Below are positions 12,800-22,753 of a DNA stretch of 64,000 nt, piece by piece (positions within the stretch are counted from its first letter, which is position 1; each line of letters starts with the position of its first letter). The stretch is taken from the NCBI RefSeq assembly GCF_030811715.1, contig NZ_JAUSRH010000002.1:372001-436000 (forward strand), read 5' to 3'. The notes under the pieces are model-generated. The model saw only the letters and a program-made list of their open reading frames with translations, did not search any database and had not been told where the DNA came from. The stretch is from Sinomonas atrocyanea (GTDB lineage Bacteria > Actinomycetota > Actinomycetes > Actinomycetales > Micrococcaceae). The position numbers and the translations under genes were made by a program.

Positions 12800-14398
12800 A
12801 TGGGCACCAATGACAAGCAGCTCAGCGAACTGATCACGTCCAGCGCCTCGGCCCTCGCCGCGAAGCTCGCCGCCACCGAGGTCTCCTCCGAGGAGGTCAC
12901 GCAGGCGCACCTCGACCGCATCGCCGAGGTCGACGGCGGGGAGCGGGGAGTGCACGCCTTCCTGCACGTGAACACCGAGGAGGCGCTCGGTGTCGCCCGC
13001 GAGGTCGACGCGATCCGCGCCGCCGGCGGGGACGACGCCGCCGCCCTCCACCCGCTCGCAGGCGTCCCGATCGCGATCAAGGACCTGATCGTCACGAAGG
13101 GCCAGCCGACGACGGCGGGCTCCCGCATCCTCGAGGGCTGGATGAGCCCCTACGACGCGACCGTGATCAAGAAGATCCGGGCCGCGAAGCTCCCGATCCT
13201 CGGCAAGACCAACCTCGACGAGTTCGCCATGGGCTCCTCCACCGAGCACTCGGCGTTCGGCCCCACCCGCAACCCGTGGGACCTGGACCGCATCCCCGGC
13301 GGCTCCGGCGGCGGCTCCGCGGCGGCCGTCGCGGCGTTCGAGGCCCCGCTGGCCCTCGGCACCGACACGGGCGGTTCCATCCGCCAGCCCGGCGCCGTGA
13401 CCGGCACGGTCGGCGTCAAGCCCACCTACGGCGCGGTGTCCCGCTACGGCGCGATCGCCATGGCCTCGAGCCTGGACCAGATCGGCCCCGTCTCCCGCAC
13501 CGTTTTGGACGCCGCACTGCTCCAGGAGCTCGTCGGCGGCCACGACCCGTACGACTCGACCTCCCTGACCGACTCCTTCGACACGCTTGCCGCCGCCGCG
13601 CGTGCGGGCGCGGCCGGGAGCCTCGAGGGTCTGCGCATCGGCGTGGTCAAGGAGCTCGGCGGCGAGGGCTACCAGGCCGGCGTCGAGGCCCGCTTCCGCG
13701 ACGCGCTCGAGCTCCTCAAGGGTGCCGGAGCGCAGGTCGTCGAGGTCTCCTGCCCCAACTTCAAGTACGCGCTCGGGGCCTACTACCTGATCATGCCGAG
13801 CGAGGTCTCCAGCAACCTCGCGAAGTTCGACGGCGTCCGGTACGGCCTGCGCGTCCTGCCCCAGGACGGCCCGATGACGATCGAGCGCGTCATGGCCGCC
13901 ACCCGCGCCGCGGGCTTCGGCGACGAGGCGAAGCGCCGCATCATCCTGGGCACCTACGCGCTCTCGGCCGGGTACTACGACGCGTACTACGGCTCGGCCC
14001 AGAAGGTCCGTACCCTCATCCAGCGGGACTTCGACGCCGCGTTCGCCCAGACGGACGTGCTCATCTCCCCGACGGCGCCGACCACGGCCTTCCCGCTCGG
14101 GGAGAAGCTCGACGACCCGCTGGCCATGTACCTCAACGACGTGGCGACCATCCCGGCCAACCTGGCCGGCGTCCCGGGCCTGTCCCTCCCGAGCGGCCTC
14201 GCCGACGAGGACGGCCTTCCCGCTGGCCTCCAGATCCTCGCCCCCGCCCGCGAGGATGCCCGCCTGTACCGCGTGGGTGCGGCCCTCGAGGCGCTGCTCG
14301 AGGCGCAGTGGGGCGGCCCGCTGCTCGCGAAGGCGCCGGCGCTCGGCGCCCGTGCGAACGTCGGGCAGTCCGCCGAGACCAACGCAGGAGTGAAGTAG
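12800..14398 (+). CDS. gatA: Asp-tRNA(Asn)/Glu-tRNA(Gln) amidotransferase subunit A
   Basis: The glutaminase/amidase subunit: releases ammonia from glutamine to convert misacylated Glu-tRNA(Gln) (and Asp-tRNA(Asn)) to the cognate amide. 532 residues, somewhat longer than the ~485 common in firmicutes. The amidase-signature Ser-cisSer-Lys triad is visible: Lys in [12 protein letters not shown], and the serines in the [10 protein letters not shown] / [10 protein letters not shown] segment. Sits 4 bp after gatC and 2 bp before gatB, so the three subunits are co-expressed. The tandem tRNA-Asn genes at 51.7 kb are possible recipients if this organism makes Asn-tRNA by transamidation; no asparaginyl-tRNA synthetase is in the window. 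Confidence 0.97.
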   Translation: MGTNDKQLSELITSSASALAAKLAATEVSSEEVTQAHLDRIAEVDGGERGVHAFLHVNTEEALGVAREVDAIRAAGGDDAAALHPLAGVPIAIKDLIVTKGQPTTAGSRILEGWMSPYDATVIKKIRAAKLPILGKTNLDEFAMGSSTEHSAFGPTRNPWDLDRIPGGSGGGSAAAVAAFEAPLALGTDTGGSIRQPGAVTGTVGVKPTYGAVSRYGAIAMASSLDQIGPVSRTVLDAALLQELVGGHDPYDSTSLTDSFDTLAAAARAGAAGSLEGLRIGVVKELGGEGYQAGVEARFRDALELLKGAGAQVVEVSCPNFKYALGAYYLIMPSEVSSNLAKFDGVRYGLRVLPQDGPMTIERVMAATRAAGFGDEAKRRIILGTYALSAGYYDAYYGSAQKVRTLIQRDFDAAFAQTDVLISPTAPTTAFPLGEKLDDPLAMYLNDVATIPANLAGVPGLSLPSGLADEDGLPAGLQILAPAREDARLYRVGAALEALLEAQWGGPLLAKAPALGARANVGQSAETNAGVK

Positions 14399-14400
14399 AG

Positions 14401-15912
14401 ATGGCAGCCACGCAGACCGTCCTGTCCTTCGAGACGGCCATGGAGAAGTTCGACCCCGTCCTCGGCTTCGAGGTCCACGTCGAGCTCAACACCAAGACCA
14501 AGATGTTCTCCTCGGCACCGAACGTGTTCGGCGACGAGCCGAACACGGACGTCAACGAGGTGGACCTCGGCATGCCGGGCGTCCTGCCGGTGGTGAACCG
14601 CGCCGCCGTGGAGTCGAGCATCAAGATCGGCCTCGCGCTCAACTGCGAGATCGCCGAGTCCTGCCGATTCGCCCGGAAGAACTACTTCTACCCGGACACG
14701 CCCAAGAACTTCCAGACCTCCCAGTACGACGAGCCGATCGCGCACGACGGCTGGATCGACATCGAGCTCGAGGACGGCACCGTGTTCCGCGTCGAGATCG
14801 AGCGCGCCCACATGGAGGAGGACGCCGGCAAGCTCACCCACCTGGGCGGCGCGACCGGCCGCATCCACGGCGCCGAGTACTCCCTCGTGGACTACAACCG
14901 CGCCGGTGTGCCGCTGGTCGAGATCGTCACGAAGCCGATCGTGGGTGCCGGGAGCCGCGCCCCCGAGCTGGCCCGTGCCTACGTGGCCGCGATCCGCGAG
15001 ATCGTGAAGAACCTCGGCGTCTCGGATGCGCGCATGGAGCGCGGCAACGTCCGCTGCGACGCGAACGTCTCGCTCATGCCCAAGGGCGCCACCCAGTTCG
15101 GCACCCGTTCGGAGACCAAGAACGTCAACTCGCTCCGCTCGGTCGAGCACGCGGTCCGGTTCGAGATCCAGCGCCACGCCGCGGTGCTCTCGGCCGGGGA
15201 GAAGGTCACCCAGGAGACCCGCCACTGGCACGAGGACACGCGTACGACGACGCCGGGTCGCCCCAAGAGCGACGCCGACGACTACCGCTACTTCCCCGAG
15301 CCCGACCTCGTGCCCGTGGTCCCGAGCCGCGAGTGGGTCGAGGAGCTGCGCGCCACCCTGCCCGAGCCCCCGGCCGAGCGCCGCAAGCGCCTCAAGGAGG
15401 CCTGGGGCTACGCCGACGCCGAGTTCCGCGACGTGGTCAATGCCGGCGTCATGGACTCCATCGAGGAGACCATCGCCGCGGGCGCGACCCCGCAGGCCGC
15501 CCGCAAGTGGTGGATGGGCGAGATCGTGGGCCGTGCGAAGGCCGCCGACGTGGACCCCGCGGACCTGGGCGTCACCCCGGCCGCGATCATCGAGCTCAAC
15601 GGCCTCGTCGAGGGCGGCAAGCTCAACAACAAGATGGCAGGCCAGGTGCTCGACGGCGTCATCGCCGGCGAGGGTACCCCGACCGAGGTCATGGAGGCCC
15701 GCGGCCTCGTGCTCGTCTCCGACGACGGTCCCCTGCTCGAGGCGATCGACGCCGCCCTCGCCGCGCAGCCCGGCGTCGCGGACAAGATCCGCGGCGGCAA
15801 GGTCCAGGCGGCCGGCGCGATCGTCGGCGCGGTCATGAAGGCCACGCGCGGCCAGGCCGACGCCGGCCGGGTCAAGGAGCTCATCCTCGAGCGGCTCGGC
15901 GTCGAAGGCTAG
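14401..15912 (+). CDS. gatB: Asp-tRNA(Asn)/Glu-tRNA(Gln) amidotransferase subunit B
   Basis: tRNA-binding and kinase subunit of GatCAB, 503 residues. Recognisable blocks: [17 protein letters not shown] at the N-terminus, [17 protein letters not shown], the cradle segment [12 protein letters not shown]-like ([11 protein letters not shown]), [27 protein letters not shown], and the C-terminal YqeY-like tail ([27 protein letters not shown]). The ATG lies 2 bp after the gatA stop. A GC hairpin with a TTT run follows, closing the operon. Confidence 0.97.
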   Translation: MAATQTVLSFETAMEKFDPVLGFEVHVELNTKTKMFSSAPNVFGDEPNTDVNEVDLGMPGVLPVVNRAAVESSIKIGLALNCEIAESCRFARKNYFYPDTPKNFQTSQYDEPIAHDGWIDIELEDGTVFRVEIERAHMEEDAGKLTHLGGATGRIHGAEYSLVDYNRAGVPLVEIVTKPIVGAGSRAPELARAYVAAIREIVKNLGVSDARMERGNVRCDANVSLMPKGATQFGTRSETKNVNSLRSVEHAVRFEIQRHAAVLSAGEKVTQETRHWHEDTRTTTPGRPKSDADDYRYFPEPDLVPVVPSREWVEELRATLPEPPAERRKRLKEAWGYADAEFRDVVNAGVMDSIEETIAAGATPQAARKWWMGEIVGRAKAADVDPADLGVTPAAIIELNGLVEGGKLNNKMAGQVLDGVIAGEGTPTEVMEARGLVLVSDDGPLLEAIDAALAAQPGVADKIRGGKVQAAGAIVGAVMKATRGQADAGRVKELILERLGVEG

Positions 15913-15944
15913 CACCACGGGCCGCCGGCCGCGCCGCCGGCCGA

Positions 15945-15982
15945 GGGCGGGTCCTCCTGAGTGAAAATGGGAGGGCCCGCCC
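15945..15982 (+). terminator. intrinsic terminator after gatB
   Basis: GGGCGGGTCCTCC (15945-15957) pairs with GGAGGGCCCGCCC (15970-15982) with one G-T pair and a 12-nt loop; TTT follows directly. Confidence 0.8.
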
Positions 15983-16057
15983 TTTGCCGCGCGGGCGCAC
16001 GGGCGCACCATGGGAGGCGGTCCCGGAGGAACCGGCCCTACACCCGTGGAGGATGCG

Positions 16058-16408
16058 ATGACGGCGAACGTGAACTACTTCGAGATCGGCAGCGAGGACC
16101 CCGAGGGCGCCCAGGCCTTCTACGGCGGCCTCTTCGGCTGGGGCTTCGGGACACCGTCGCCGGTCGGGTACCGGATGGTCGAGACGGATGCCGGGGGACT
16201 CTGGGACACGGGCACGATGGGCGGCGGCCGCTGGGCGGTGTTCTACGTCCAGGTCGACGACGTCGCGGCCTCGCTCGCCGAGGCGCAGCGGCTCGGCGCG
16301 AGCATCGCCATCCCCCTCACGAACAACGGCGCGATCGAGTTCGCGCACGTCCTCGACCCGCAGGGAAACCGCTTCGGGATCTGGCGGCCCCTTGCTGCCG
16401 GTGCCTAG
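16058..16408 (+). CDS. VOC (glyoxalase/bleomycin-resistance fold) protein
   Basis: A 116-residue protein with one vicinal-oxygen-chelate module pair: VNYFEIGSEDPEGAQAFYGGLFGWGF opens the fold and VLDPQGNRFGIWRP closes it. Close relatives are usually annotated as VOC-family or 27-kDa-antigen-like proteins of unknown substrate. ATG 16058 is chosen because GGAGG sits 5 nt upstream; the reading frame extends further without signal. The next gene encodes a related VOC protein, and its putative -10 overlaps this stop codon. Confidence 0.85.
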   Translation: MTANVNYFEIGSEDPEGAQAFYGGLFGWGFGTPSPVGYRMVETDAGGLWDTGTMGGGRWAVFYVQVDDVAASLAEAQRLGASIAIPLTNNGAIEFAHVLDPQGNRFGIWRPLAAGA

Positions 16409-16417
16409 GGTGGGCGC

Positions 16418-16789
16418 ATGGCGCCTCTGATCCAGTACCACGCGACGGTCCTCGGAAGCCCGGACCCCCAGTCCGCGGCCCGCTTCTACGCCAACCTCCT
16501 CGGTTGGGAGCTCGGCGACGACGAGCGCGAATGGGCCACGATCCTCGACCCGGCCGGCGGATCCCAGCTGTCGTTCCAGCTGGAGGAGGACTTCGAGCGA
16601 CCGGTGTGGCCCGAGAAGCCCGGCCAGCAGCAGATGATGATGCATCTGGACCTGCTGGTGACGGATCTGGCCAAGGCCGCGGAGCACGCCGCCGAGTGCG
16701 GGGCCGAGCGCGCCGCACACCAGCCCCAGGACGATGTCATCGTGTTCTTCGATCCGGACGGCCATCCCTTCTGCCTGTTCGAGAACTAG
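16418..16789 (+). CDS. VOC family protein
   Basis: A 123-residue glyoxalase-fold protein: YHATVLGSPDPQSAARFYANLLGWEL at the start and VIVFFDPDGHPFCLFEN at the end, the two half-modules of the VOC fold. The pattern (DPDGHPFCL) is shared by many actinobacterial proteins of unknown substrate. TAGGGT (16406-16411), overlapping the upstream stop codon, lies 6 nt before the ATG, so a leaderless transcript separate from the upstream paralogue is likely. Confidence 0.85.
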   Translation: MAPLIQYHATVLGSPDPQSAARFYANLLGWELGDDEREWATILDPAGGSQLSFQLEEDFERPVWPEKPGQQQMMMHLDLLVTDLAKAAEHAAECGAERAAHQPQDDVIVFFDPDGHPFCLFEN

Positions 16790-16905
16790 CGCACCACGCT
16801 CCCTCGGGTGGCCGTCGCAGCGCCTTCCTGTGAGCCACCTTTCGGTTGGCCCCCAGTTCGCCCGCGTCCCGCACACGAGCCCGTGGCGGGCGGGATGATG
16901 GATCC

Positions 16906-17538
16906 ATGAGTTCCACCGCTTCACACCGCACACGCCGTGCACTCGTCATCGGCGCCCTCGGCGTCGCCCTCGTGGGCGGCGGCGGCGCCGCAGTCTGGGC
17001 CGCCTCGACGCCGTCGCCCTCACCGTCGGCTCCCTCCCCGGGAGCGCAGTCCGCGCCGCACAGGAGTGGCCACGGACAGGGGCTGATGGCACGCGGAGGC
17101 CTCCACGGCGAGGTCACGGTCAAGCGCGCCGACGGCACGTACGTGACCCTCGTGGGCCAGCGCGGCACGGTGACCGAGGCGACGGACACCAAGCTCACCG
17201 TCAAGAGCGAGGACGGCTACACCCACTCCTACGTGCTGGACGGCAGCACGAAGTTCCGTTCCGCCTCCGACCCGAAGGGGCCTGCCCTGAAGGCCAGCGA
17301 CCTCAAGGTCGGCGACGAGGTGGCCGTCCGGGCCCAGCGCAACGGCAGCGACGACACCGCCACGGCCGTGGTGAAGGGGCCCTTCCCGGTCCGCACCGGC
17401 CAAGGCCAGGGGAACCAGGGCCACGCCGGCAGGATGCACCGCCAGTCGGGCACGCCGGGCGGCCAGCAGCCCACCCCCAGCCCCTCCGCGACCCCGTCGA
17501 TGAGCGGGTCGGTGAGCGGGTCGGTCTCCCAGTCCTGA
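16906..17538 (+). CDS. exported or membrane-anchored protein with DUF5666-like beta domain
   Basis: A 210-residue protein with a basic N-terminus and a hydrophobic segment (ALVIGALGVALVGGGGAAVW, ~13-32), either a signal peptide or N-terminal anchor. A Ser/Pro linker follows, then a ~75-residue beta-rich module (YVTLVGQRGTVTEATDTKLT, STKFRSAS, LKASDLKVGDEVAV) resembling DUF5666/OB-like repeats, and a Gly/Gln/Ser-rich tail. Function unknown. GATGAT (16894-16899) 6 nt before the ATG suggests a leaderless promoter. The downstream membrane-protein gene has its own regulated promoter. Confidence 0.75.
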   Translation: MSSTASHRTRRALVIGALGVALVGGGGAAVWAASTPSPSPSAPSPGAQSAPHRSGHGQGLMARGGLHGEVTVKRADGTYVTLVGQRGTVTEATDTKLTVKSEDGYTHSYVLDGSTKFRSASDPKGPALKASDLKVGDEVAVRAQRNGSDDTATAVVKGPFPVRTGQGQGNQGHAGRMHRQSGTPGGQQPTPSPSATPSMSGSVSGSVSQS

Positions 17539-17576
17539 CGGGCCGGGCTCCTCCCGGGCTCGCGGATTCGGGCTTT

Positions 17577-17609
17577 CTTAGAGCGACCTTAGAAGCGCCC
17601 TCCTACGCT
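17577..17609 (+). promoter_or_regulatory. two-component-type direct repeat and -10 box
   Basis: CTTAGA (17577-17582), GCGAC, CTTAGA (17588-17593): a direct repeat with 11-bp period. A TACGCT -10 hexamer (17604-17609) follows after 10 bp, so the repeat replaces the -35 region, the layout of OmpR/PhoB-type activation. The same repeat occurs before the PAP2 gene at 30065-30081. Confidence 0.6.
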
Positions 17610-17640
17610 GGTTCTGCCCGACCAGCCAGGAGGAGACACC

Positions 17641-18168
17641 GTGTCCGTGCCCCCGCGCCCCAGCACCCCCACCTTCCGCAGCCCCGCGCTCGAGCGCGTT
17701 GCCCGCGCCCTGGACCTCGACTTCCCCCGGGGCAGCAGGCAGCCGTCTCTGGTTCGCTTCATCGTGGCCAGCGTCGTCGCCGTCGTCGGGTCGGTGCTCG
17801 CGTGCGCCGCGCTCGCGGCCGCGGCGATCGCCGCGATGCCCGAGCTCGCCGGCTACGAGCACTTCCAGTTCATGGAGTACACGAAGCTGACCGTCATCGG
17901 CGTGGTCCTCGCGTGCCTCGCGTGGCCGGCGACGACGTGGCTCTCGTCGAGGGCCTGGAAGCCGTTCCTCTGGCTGGCCCTGGCCGTCACCGTGGTGGGG
18001 CTGGCCCCCGACGCGTGGATCCTGCTCAAGGGCCAGCCGCCGGCGGGCGTCGGCGTGCTCGTCCTCATGCACGTCGCCCTCGCCCTCGTCACCTACCCGG
18101 CGCTCGTCCTCATCGCGCCGCAGCCTCGTCGACGAGATCGAGCATTAGGGCGCGCAGCGCGTCGGTGA
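17641..18168 (+). CDS. four-helix membrane protein, DUF6069-like
   Basis: A 175-residue protein with four hydrophobic helices (~42-66, ~80-100, ~109-127, ~135-158), short loops, and a basic C-terminus; it resembles actinobacterial DUF6069 proteins, function unknown. GTG start has CAGGAGGAG upstream. Its promoter carries the CTTAGA direct repeat, implying control by an OmpR-type regulator, probably the one encoded at 27938-28615. The 3' end overlaps the convergent LysR gene by 59 bp, so the last ~20 residues (RRRDRALGRAARR) are encoded opposite that gene. Confidence 0.7.
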   Translation: MSVPPRPSTPTFRSPALERVARALDLDFPRGSRQPSLVRFIVASVVAVVGSVLACAALAAAAIAAMPELAGYEHFQFMEYTKLTVIGVVLACLAWPATTWLSSRAWKPFLWLALAVTVVGLAPDAWILLKGQPPAGVGVLVLMHVALALVTYPALVLIAPQPRRRDRALGRAARR

Positions 18169-19114
18169 CCCGCTGGACGGCGCGCCGCCGCGCGTTCTCG
18201 GGCCGGATCAGGAGGTCGATGCTGCGCTGCGTGCCGATGCCCGCGAGCGGGCGGAGGACCACCCCGGCCGGCAGTCCGATCGTGGCCGTGTACCGCGGCA
18301 GCAGCCCGAGCCCGCCGCCGCCGGCGACGACGGCCGCGACCGTCGAGTAGTCGTTGATGCGGTGCGCGACCTCGGGAGAGACGCTCGCTACCGCGCCGAT
18401 CGCCGCGAGCACGTCCGCGGGGGAGTACCCGATCCGGCTCGAGACCCAGCGCTCGCCGGCCACGTCCTCGGGCGAGAGCTCGCCGAGGGCCGCGAGCGGG
18501 TGCCCGGCAGGCAGGGCCACGTCGAACGGCTCCCGCACGAGTGGGACCGCCACGAGCCGGTCCGCGGGCCATGACTCCGTATGCGCGAGGCGGTGGGCGA
18601 GCACGATGTCATACCTCGCGGTCAGCGCGGGGAAGCCGTGCTGGGGCACGTCCTCGTCCGCGAGCCGCAGCCGCGGCACCGGTGCCGCGGCGGCGCCCGG
18701 CCTCGCGGCCCCACTCGGCGGTGCCGTGCCCGCGTCCGCCGGGGACGCGCCGTCGTCCGCCCCGGCGCTGGACGCGAGCCGCGCGGTGAGCCGCCCGAAC
18801 AGGGCCTGCGCCGCAGAGTGGAACGCGCACACGCTCACGGTCCCCGCCGGGTCCTCGTGGTACGCGCCGATGGCGGCGCGAGCGTCCGCCATGGCCCGCA
18901 CGACGGCGCCTCCCGCCTCCGCGAGGACCCTCCCCGCGTCGGTGAGGACGAGGGTGCGGCCCTCCTTGCGGGTCAGCTGGGTGCCGGCGCTCCGCGTGAG
19001 CAGGGCGAGCTGCTGGGAGACGGCCGACGGCGTGACCATGAGCTCCTCGGCCACGGCCTTGACGCTCCCGAGCTCCCCGAGTTCGCGCAGGATCTGCAGC
19101 TGGCGGACATCCAT
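18110..19114 (-). CDS. LysR family transcriptional regulator
   Basis: A 334-residue LTTR. The N-terminal helix-turn-helix is clear (RQLQILRELGELGSVKAVAEELMVTPSAVSQQLALL), and the ligand-binding domain shows VSVCAFHSAAQALF and the VSSRIGYSPADVLAAI region. An insert of Ala/Gly/Ser (~117-140) separates the two halves of the first subdomain. Divergent from tdh-kbl with 71 bp between starts, so it is the likely regulator of threonine catabolism. TAGGAT (complement 19126-19121) lies 6 nt before its ATG, predicting a leaderless transcript. Confidence 0.9.
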   Translation of the reverse strand: MDVRQLQILRELGELGSVKAVAEELMVTPSAVSQQLALLTRSAGTQLTRKEGRTLVLTDAGRVLAEAGGAVVRAMADARAAIGAYHEDPAGTVSVCAFHSAAQALFGRLTARLASSAGADDGASPADAGTAPPSGAARPGAAAAPVPRLRLADEDVPQHGFPALTARYDIVLAHRLAHTESWPADRLVAVPLVREPFDVALPAGHPLAALGELSPEDVAGERWVSSRIGYSPADVLAAIGAVASVSPEVAHRINDYSTVAAVVAGGGGLGLLPRYTATIGLPAGVVLRPLAGIGTQRSIDLLIRPENARRRAVQRVTDALRALMLDLVDEAAAR

Positions 19115-19120
19115 AAGCAG

Positions 19121-19162
19121 ATCCTAAACCGTCCGTTGAGAAACCGGCGGTTGTTCTAAGCT
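19121..19162. promoter_or_regulatory. divergent LysR / tdh promoter region
   Basis: Holds the TAGGAT -10 of the LysR gene (complement 19121-19126) and a TAAGCT -10 for tdh (19157-19162). Between them AACCG (19127-19131) and CGGTT (19148-19152) form a dyad spaced 16 bp, a plausible LysR binding site that would touch both promoters. Confidence 0.45.
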
Positions 19163-19185
19163 GTCTGCTGCCCTTGAATGGGCTC

Positions 19186-20232
19186 ATGAAGGCCCTCTAC
19201 AAGCCCGGCCCGCAGGCCGGCCTCGAGCTCACCGAGCGCCCCGAGCCGCAGGCCGGCCCCGCCGACGTCAAGATCCGCGTCCACGCCACCGGGATCTGCG
19301 GCACGGACCTGCACATCGAATCCTGGGACGCGAGCGCGCAGTCCATGATCACCGCCCCCCTCGTTCCGGGCCACGAGTTCTACGGCGAGGTCGTCGAGGT
19401 CGGCGAGGACGTCCAGGTCGTCAAGGTCGGCGACCGCGTCTCCGGCGAGGGCCACATCGTCTGCGGCATGTGCCGCAACTGCCGGGCCGGGCGGCGGCAG
19501 ATGTGCATCAACGTGGTGAGCGTCGGCGTCCAGCGCGACGGCGCGTTCGCGGAGTACGTGGTCATCCCGGAGGCCAACGTCTGGGTCCACCACGACCCGT
19601 CCATCACCCCCGAGCTCGGAGCGATCTTCGACCCCTTCGGCAACGCCGTCCACACCGCCCTGAGCTTCCCCGTGGTCGGCGAGGACGTCCTGATCACCGG
19701 CGCAGGGCCGATCGGCCTCATGGCCATCGCCGTGGCCCGGCACGCGGGCGCCCGGAAGATCGCCATCACGGACGTCTCGCCCCGCCGCCTCGAGCTCGCG
19801 CGCCAGATGGGCGCCGACCTCGCCGTCGACGTCTCGACCATGAGCGTGCGCGAGGCCCAGCACGAGCTGGGCATGCTCGAGGGATTCGACGTCGGCTTCG
19901 AGATGTCCGGGCGCCCTGCCGCCTTGGCCGGGATGATCGAGAACATGAACCACGGCGGCCGCATCGCCCTCCTCGGCCTGCCCTCCGAGGCCGCGGAGCT
20001 CGACTGGACCAAGGTGGTCACCCACATGCTCACGCTCAAGGGCATCTACGGCCGCGAGATGTTCGAGACCTGGTACGCGATGAGCGCCATGCTCTCCTCC
20101 AACCCCGTGCTCCGGAAGAACGTCGCCGCCGTGGTGACCGACGTCCTGCCGGCCGAGCGCTGGGAGGAGGGGTTCGCCCTCGCCCGCTCTGGCAGCGGCG
20201 GAAAAGTGGTGCTGGACTGGCAGGGCGTCTGA
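19186..20232 (+). CDS. tdh: L-threonine 3-dehydrogenase
   Basis: Zinc, NAD-dependent oxidation of L-threonine to 2-amino-3-ketobutyrate. The 348-residue MDR protein has the catalytic-zinc region ICGTDLHI and GHEFYGEV, the structural-zinc cysteines [15 protein letters not shown], and the Rossmann motif [14 protein letters not shown] 19186 matches the MKAL start of Tdh; a TTG at 19174 is in frame but unlikely. There is almost no leader or Shine-Dalgarno. kbl follows by ~40 bp, the classical threonine-to-glycine pair, and that pairing is the main reason for choosing Tdh over other MDR dehydrogenases. Confidence 0.92.
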   Translation: MKALYKPGPQAGLELTERPEPQAGPADVKIRVHATGICGTDLHIESWDASAQSMITAPLVPGHEFYGEVVEVGEDVQVVKVGDRVSGEGHIVCGMCRNCRAGRRQMCINVVSVGVQRDGAFAEYVVIPEANVWVHHDPSITPELGAIFDPFGNAVHTALSFPVVGEDVLITGAGPIGLMAIAVARHAGARKIAITDVSPRRLELARQMGADLAVDVSTMSVREAQHELGMLEGFDVGFEMSGRPAALAGMIENMNHGGRIALLGLPSEAAELDWTKVVTHMLTLKGIYGREMFETWYAMSAMLSSNPVLRKNVAAVVTDVLPAERWEEGFALARSGSGGKVVLDWQGV

Positions 20233-20272
20233 GGGCCGGGGGCCGATGAAGCAGGACGAGGAGAGGAAGACG

Positions 20273-21493
<1,221 letters not shown>

Positions 21494-21509
21494 TGTGATG
21501 TAGATCACA
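21494..21509. promoter_or_regulatory. CRP/GlxR-type operator upstream of the glycerol facilitator gene
   Basis: TGTGATGTAGATCACA matches the CRP-family consensus TGTGA-N6-TCACA exactly, including the central TA seen in actinobacterial GlxR sites. It begins at the base after the kbl stop, 146 bp before the glpF ATG. A TACCGT hexamer at 21556-21561 could be the -10, placing the site near -66. Confidence 0.75.
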
Positions 21510-21654
21510 ATAGCGGAGGGTCCCTCGGCCCTGTCCAGGCGCTGCGCCGCGCTCCTACCGTGGAAGCTGCGCGGCACGGCGAGCGACGTCCCTGCCGCCC
21601 TCCGCGCCGCGTGGCGGCCAGGTCCATGGCCGCCGGGCAATCAGGAGGCATGTC

Positions 21655-22641
21655 ATGAGCGATGTGACGCCTATCAGGAGCAGCGTGCGGACGGGAGGCT
21701 CCGGCCTCAAGAACGTGGGCGGGCTCTGGGGCGAGCTCCTCGCAGAATTCCTCGGGACGTTCGTGCTCATCGCGTTCGGCGACGGAGTCGTCGCGATGGC
21801 CGTGGCGGCGCTTCCGGGATCGGGCCGTGCGCAGACCCCCACGACGATCTTCCTCGCGAGCGGCGACTGGCTGCTCATCACGTGGGGGTGGGCGCTCGCG
21901 GTGACGATGGCCGTGTACGTGGCCGGAGGCGTCAGCGGCGCGCACATCAACCCCGCCGTGACGCTCGCGTTCGCCGTGCGCCGGAAGTTCCCGTGGTCCA
22001 AGGTGGGGCCGTACATGGTGGCGCAGGTGGCCGGTGCGTTCGTCGGGGCCGCCCTCGTGCTGCTGAACTACTTCCCGGCCATCGATGCCTACAACAAGGC
22101 CGTGGGGGTGGGACGCGGAGACCCGAAGAGCAACGCGACGTTCTCGATCTTCGCGACCTTTCCCGCGCCGTTCTTCAACGGCAACCCGCTCGGGCCGCTC
22201 GTGGACCAGATCATCGGCACGATGTTCCTCGTCATGCTCATCGCGGCCATCATCGACCTGCGCAACACCGCCGTGCAGGCCAACCTCGGCCCCGTCGTGG
22301 TGGGCTTCGCGGTCGCGGCGATCGGCATGTCCTTCGGGGCGAACGCCGGCTACGCCATCAACCCTGCCCGTGACCTCGGCCCGCGGCTGCTCGCGTGGCT
22401 CGGCGGGTGGGGGCAGGTCGCCATGCCCGGCACGGTGGACGGCTCCTTCAGCTGGTACTTCTGGGTGCCGATCGTGGGGCCGCTGGTGGGCGGCGTGATC
22501 GGGGTGCTGGTCTACGACTGGTTCATCGGCGACGTCCTGCACGCGCGTGATCGGCTCGCCAAGCCCGCCCCGGAGCCCGGCCGCACGCGCGAGCCGGGGC
22601 AGCCCGAACCCGGGCGCGCCGGAAGCGAGGCCGCCGGCTGA
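21655..22641 (+). CDS. glpF: MIP family channel, glycerol facilitator type
   Basis: Passive channel for glycerol and water in the cytoplasmic membrane; 328 residues, longer than the usual ~280 because of N- and C-terminal tails (C-tail Pro/Glu/Gly-rich). Both pore motifs are present: NPAVT at N99 and NPARD at N236, where the Asp after the second NPA-R is the hallmark of glycerol facilitators rather than aquaporins. AGGAGG lies 6 nt before the ATG. The CRP-like site upstream suggests carbon-source control. No glpK or glpD is nearby, so the glycerol role is inferred from the channel motif. Confidence 0.88.
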   Translation: MSDVTPIRSSVRTGGSGLKNVGGLWGELLAEFLGTFVLIAFGDGVVAMAVAALPGSGRAQTPTTIFLASGDWLLITWGWALAVTMAVYVAGGVSGAHINPAVTLAFAVRRKFPWSKVGPYMVAQVAGAFVGAALVLLNYFPAIDAYNKAVGVGRGDPKSNATFSIFATFPAPFFNGNPLGPLVDQIIGTMFLVMLIAAIIDLRNTAVQANLGPVVVGFAVAAIGMSFGANAGYAINPARDLGPRLLAWLGGWGQVAMPGTVDGSFSWYFWVPIVGPLVGGVIGVLVYDWFIGDVLHARDRLAKPAPEPGRTREPGQPEPGRAGSEAAG

Positions 22642-22657
22642 TTCACCGGCCACCGTC

Positions 22658-22688
22658 GGAGGGCCCCGGAGGTCCTCCCGGACCCTCC
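22658..22688 (+). terminator. candidate hairpin after glpF
   Basis: GGAGGGCCCCGGAGG (22658-22672) faces CCTCCCGGACCCTCC (22674-22688) with two mismatches. No T-run; moderate support only. Confidence 0.4.
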
Positions 22689-22753
22689 GGCGGCCGGCGT
22701 CCGGGCCCTTCGGCCCCCTGTGGGCTGCCGCGGGCCCGGGCTACAGTGAGGCC

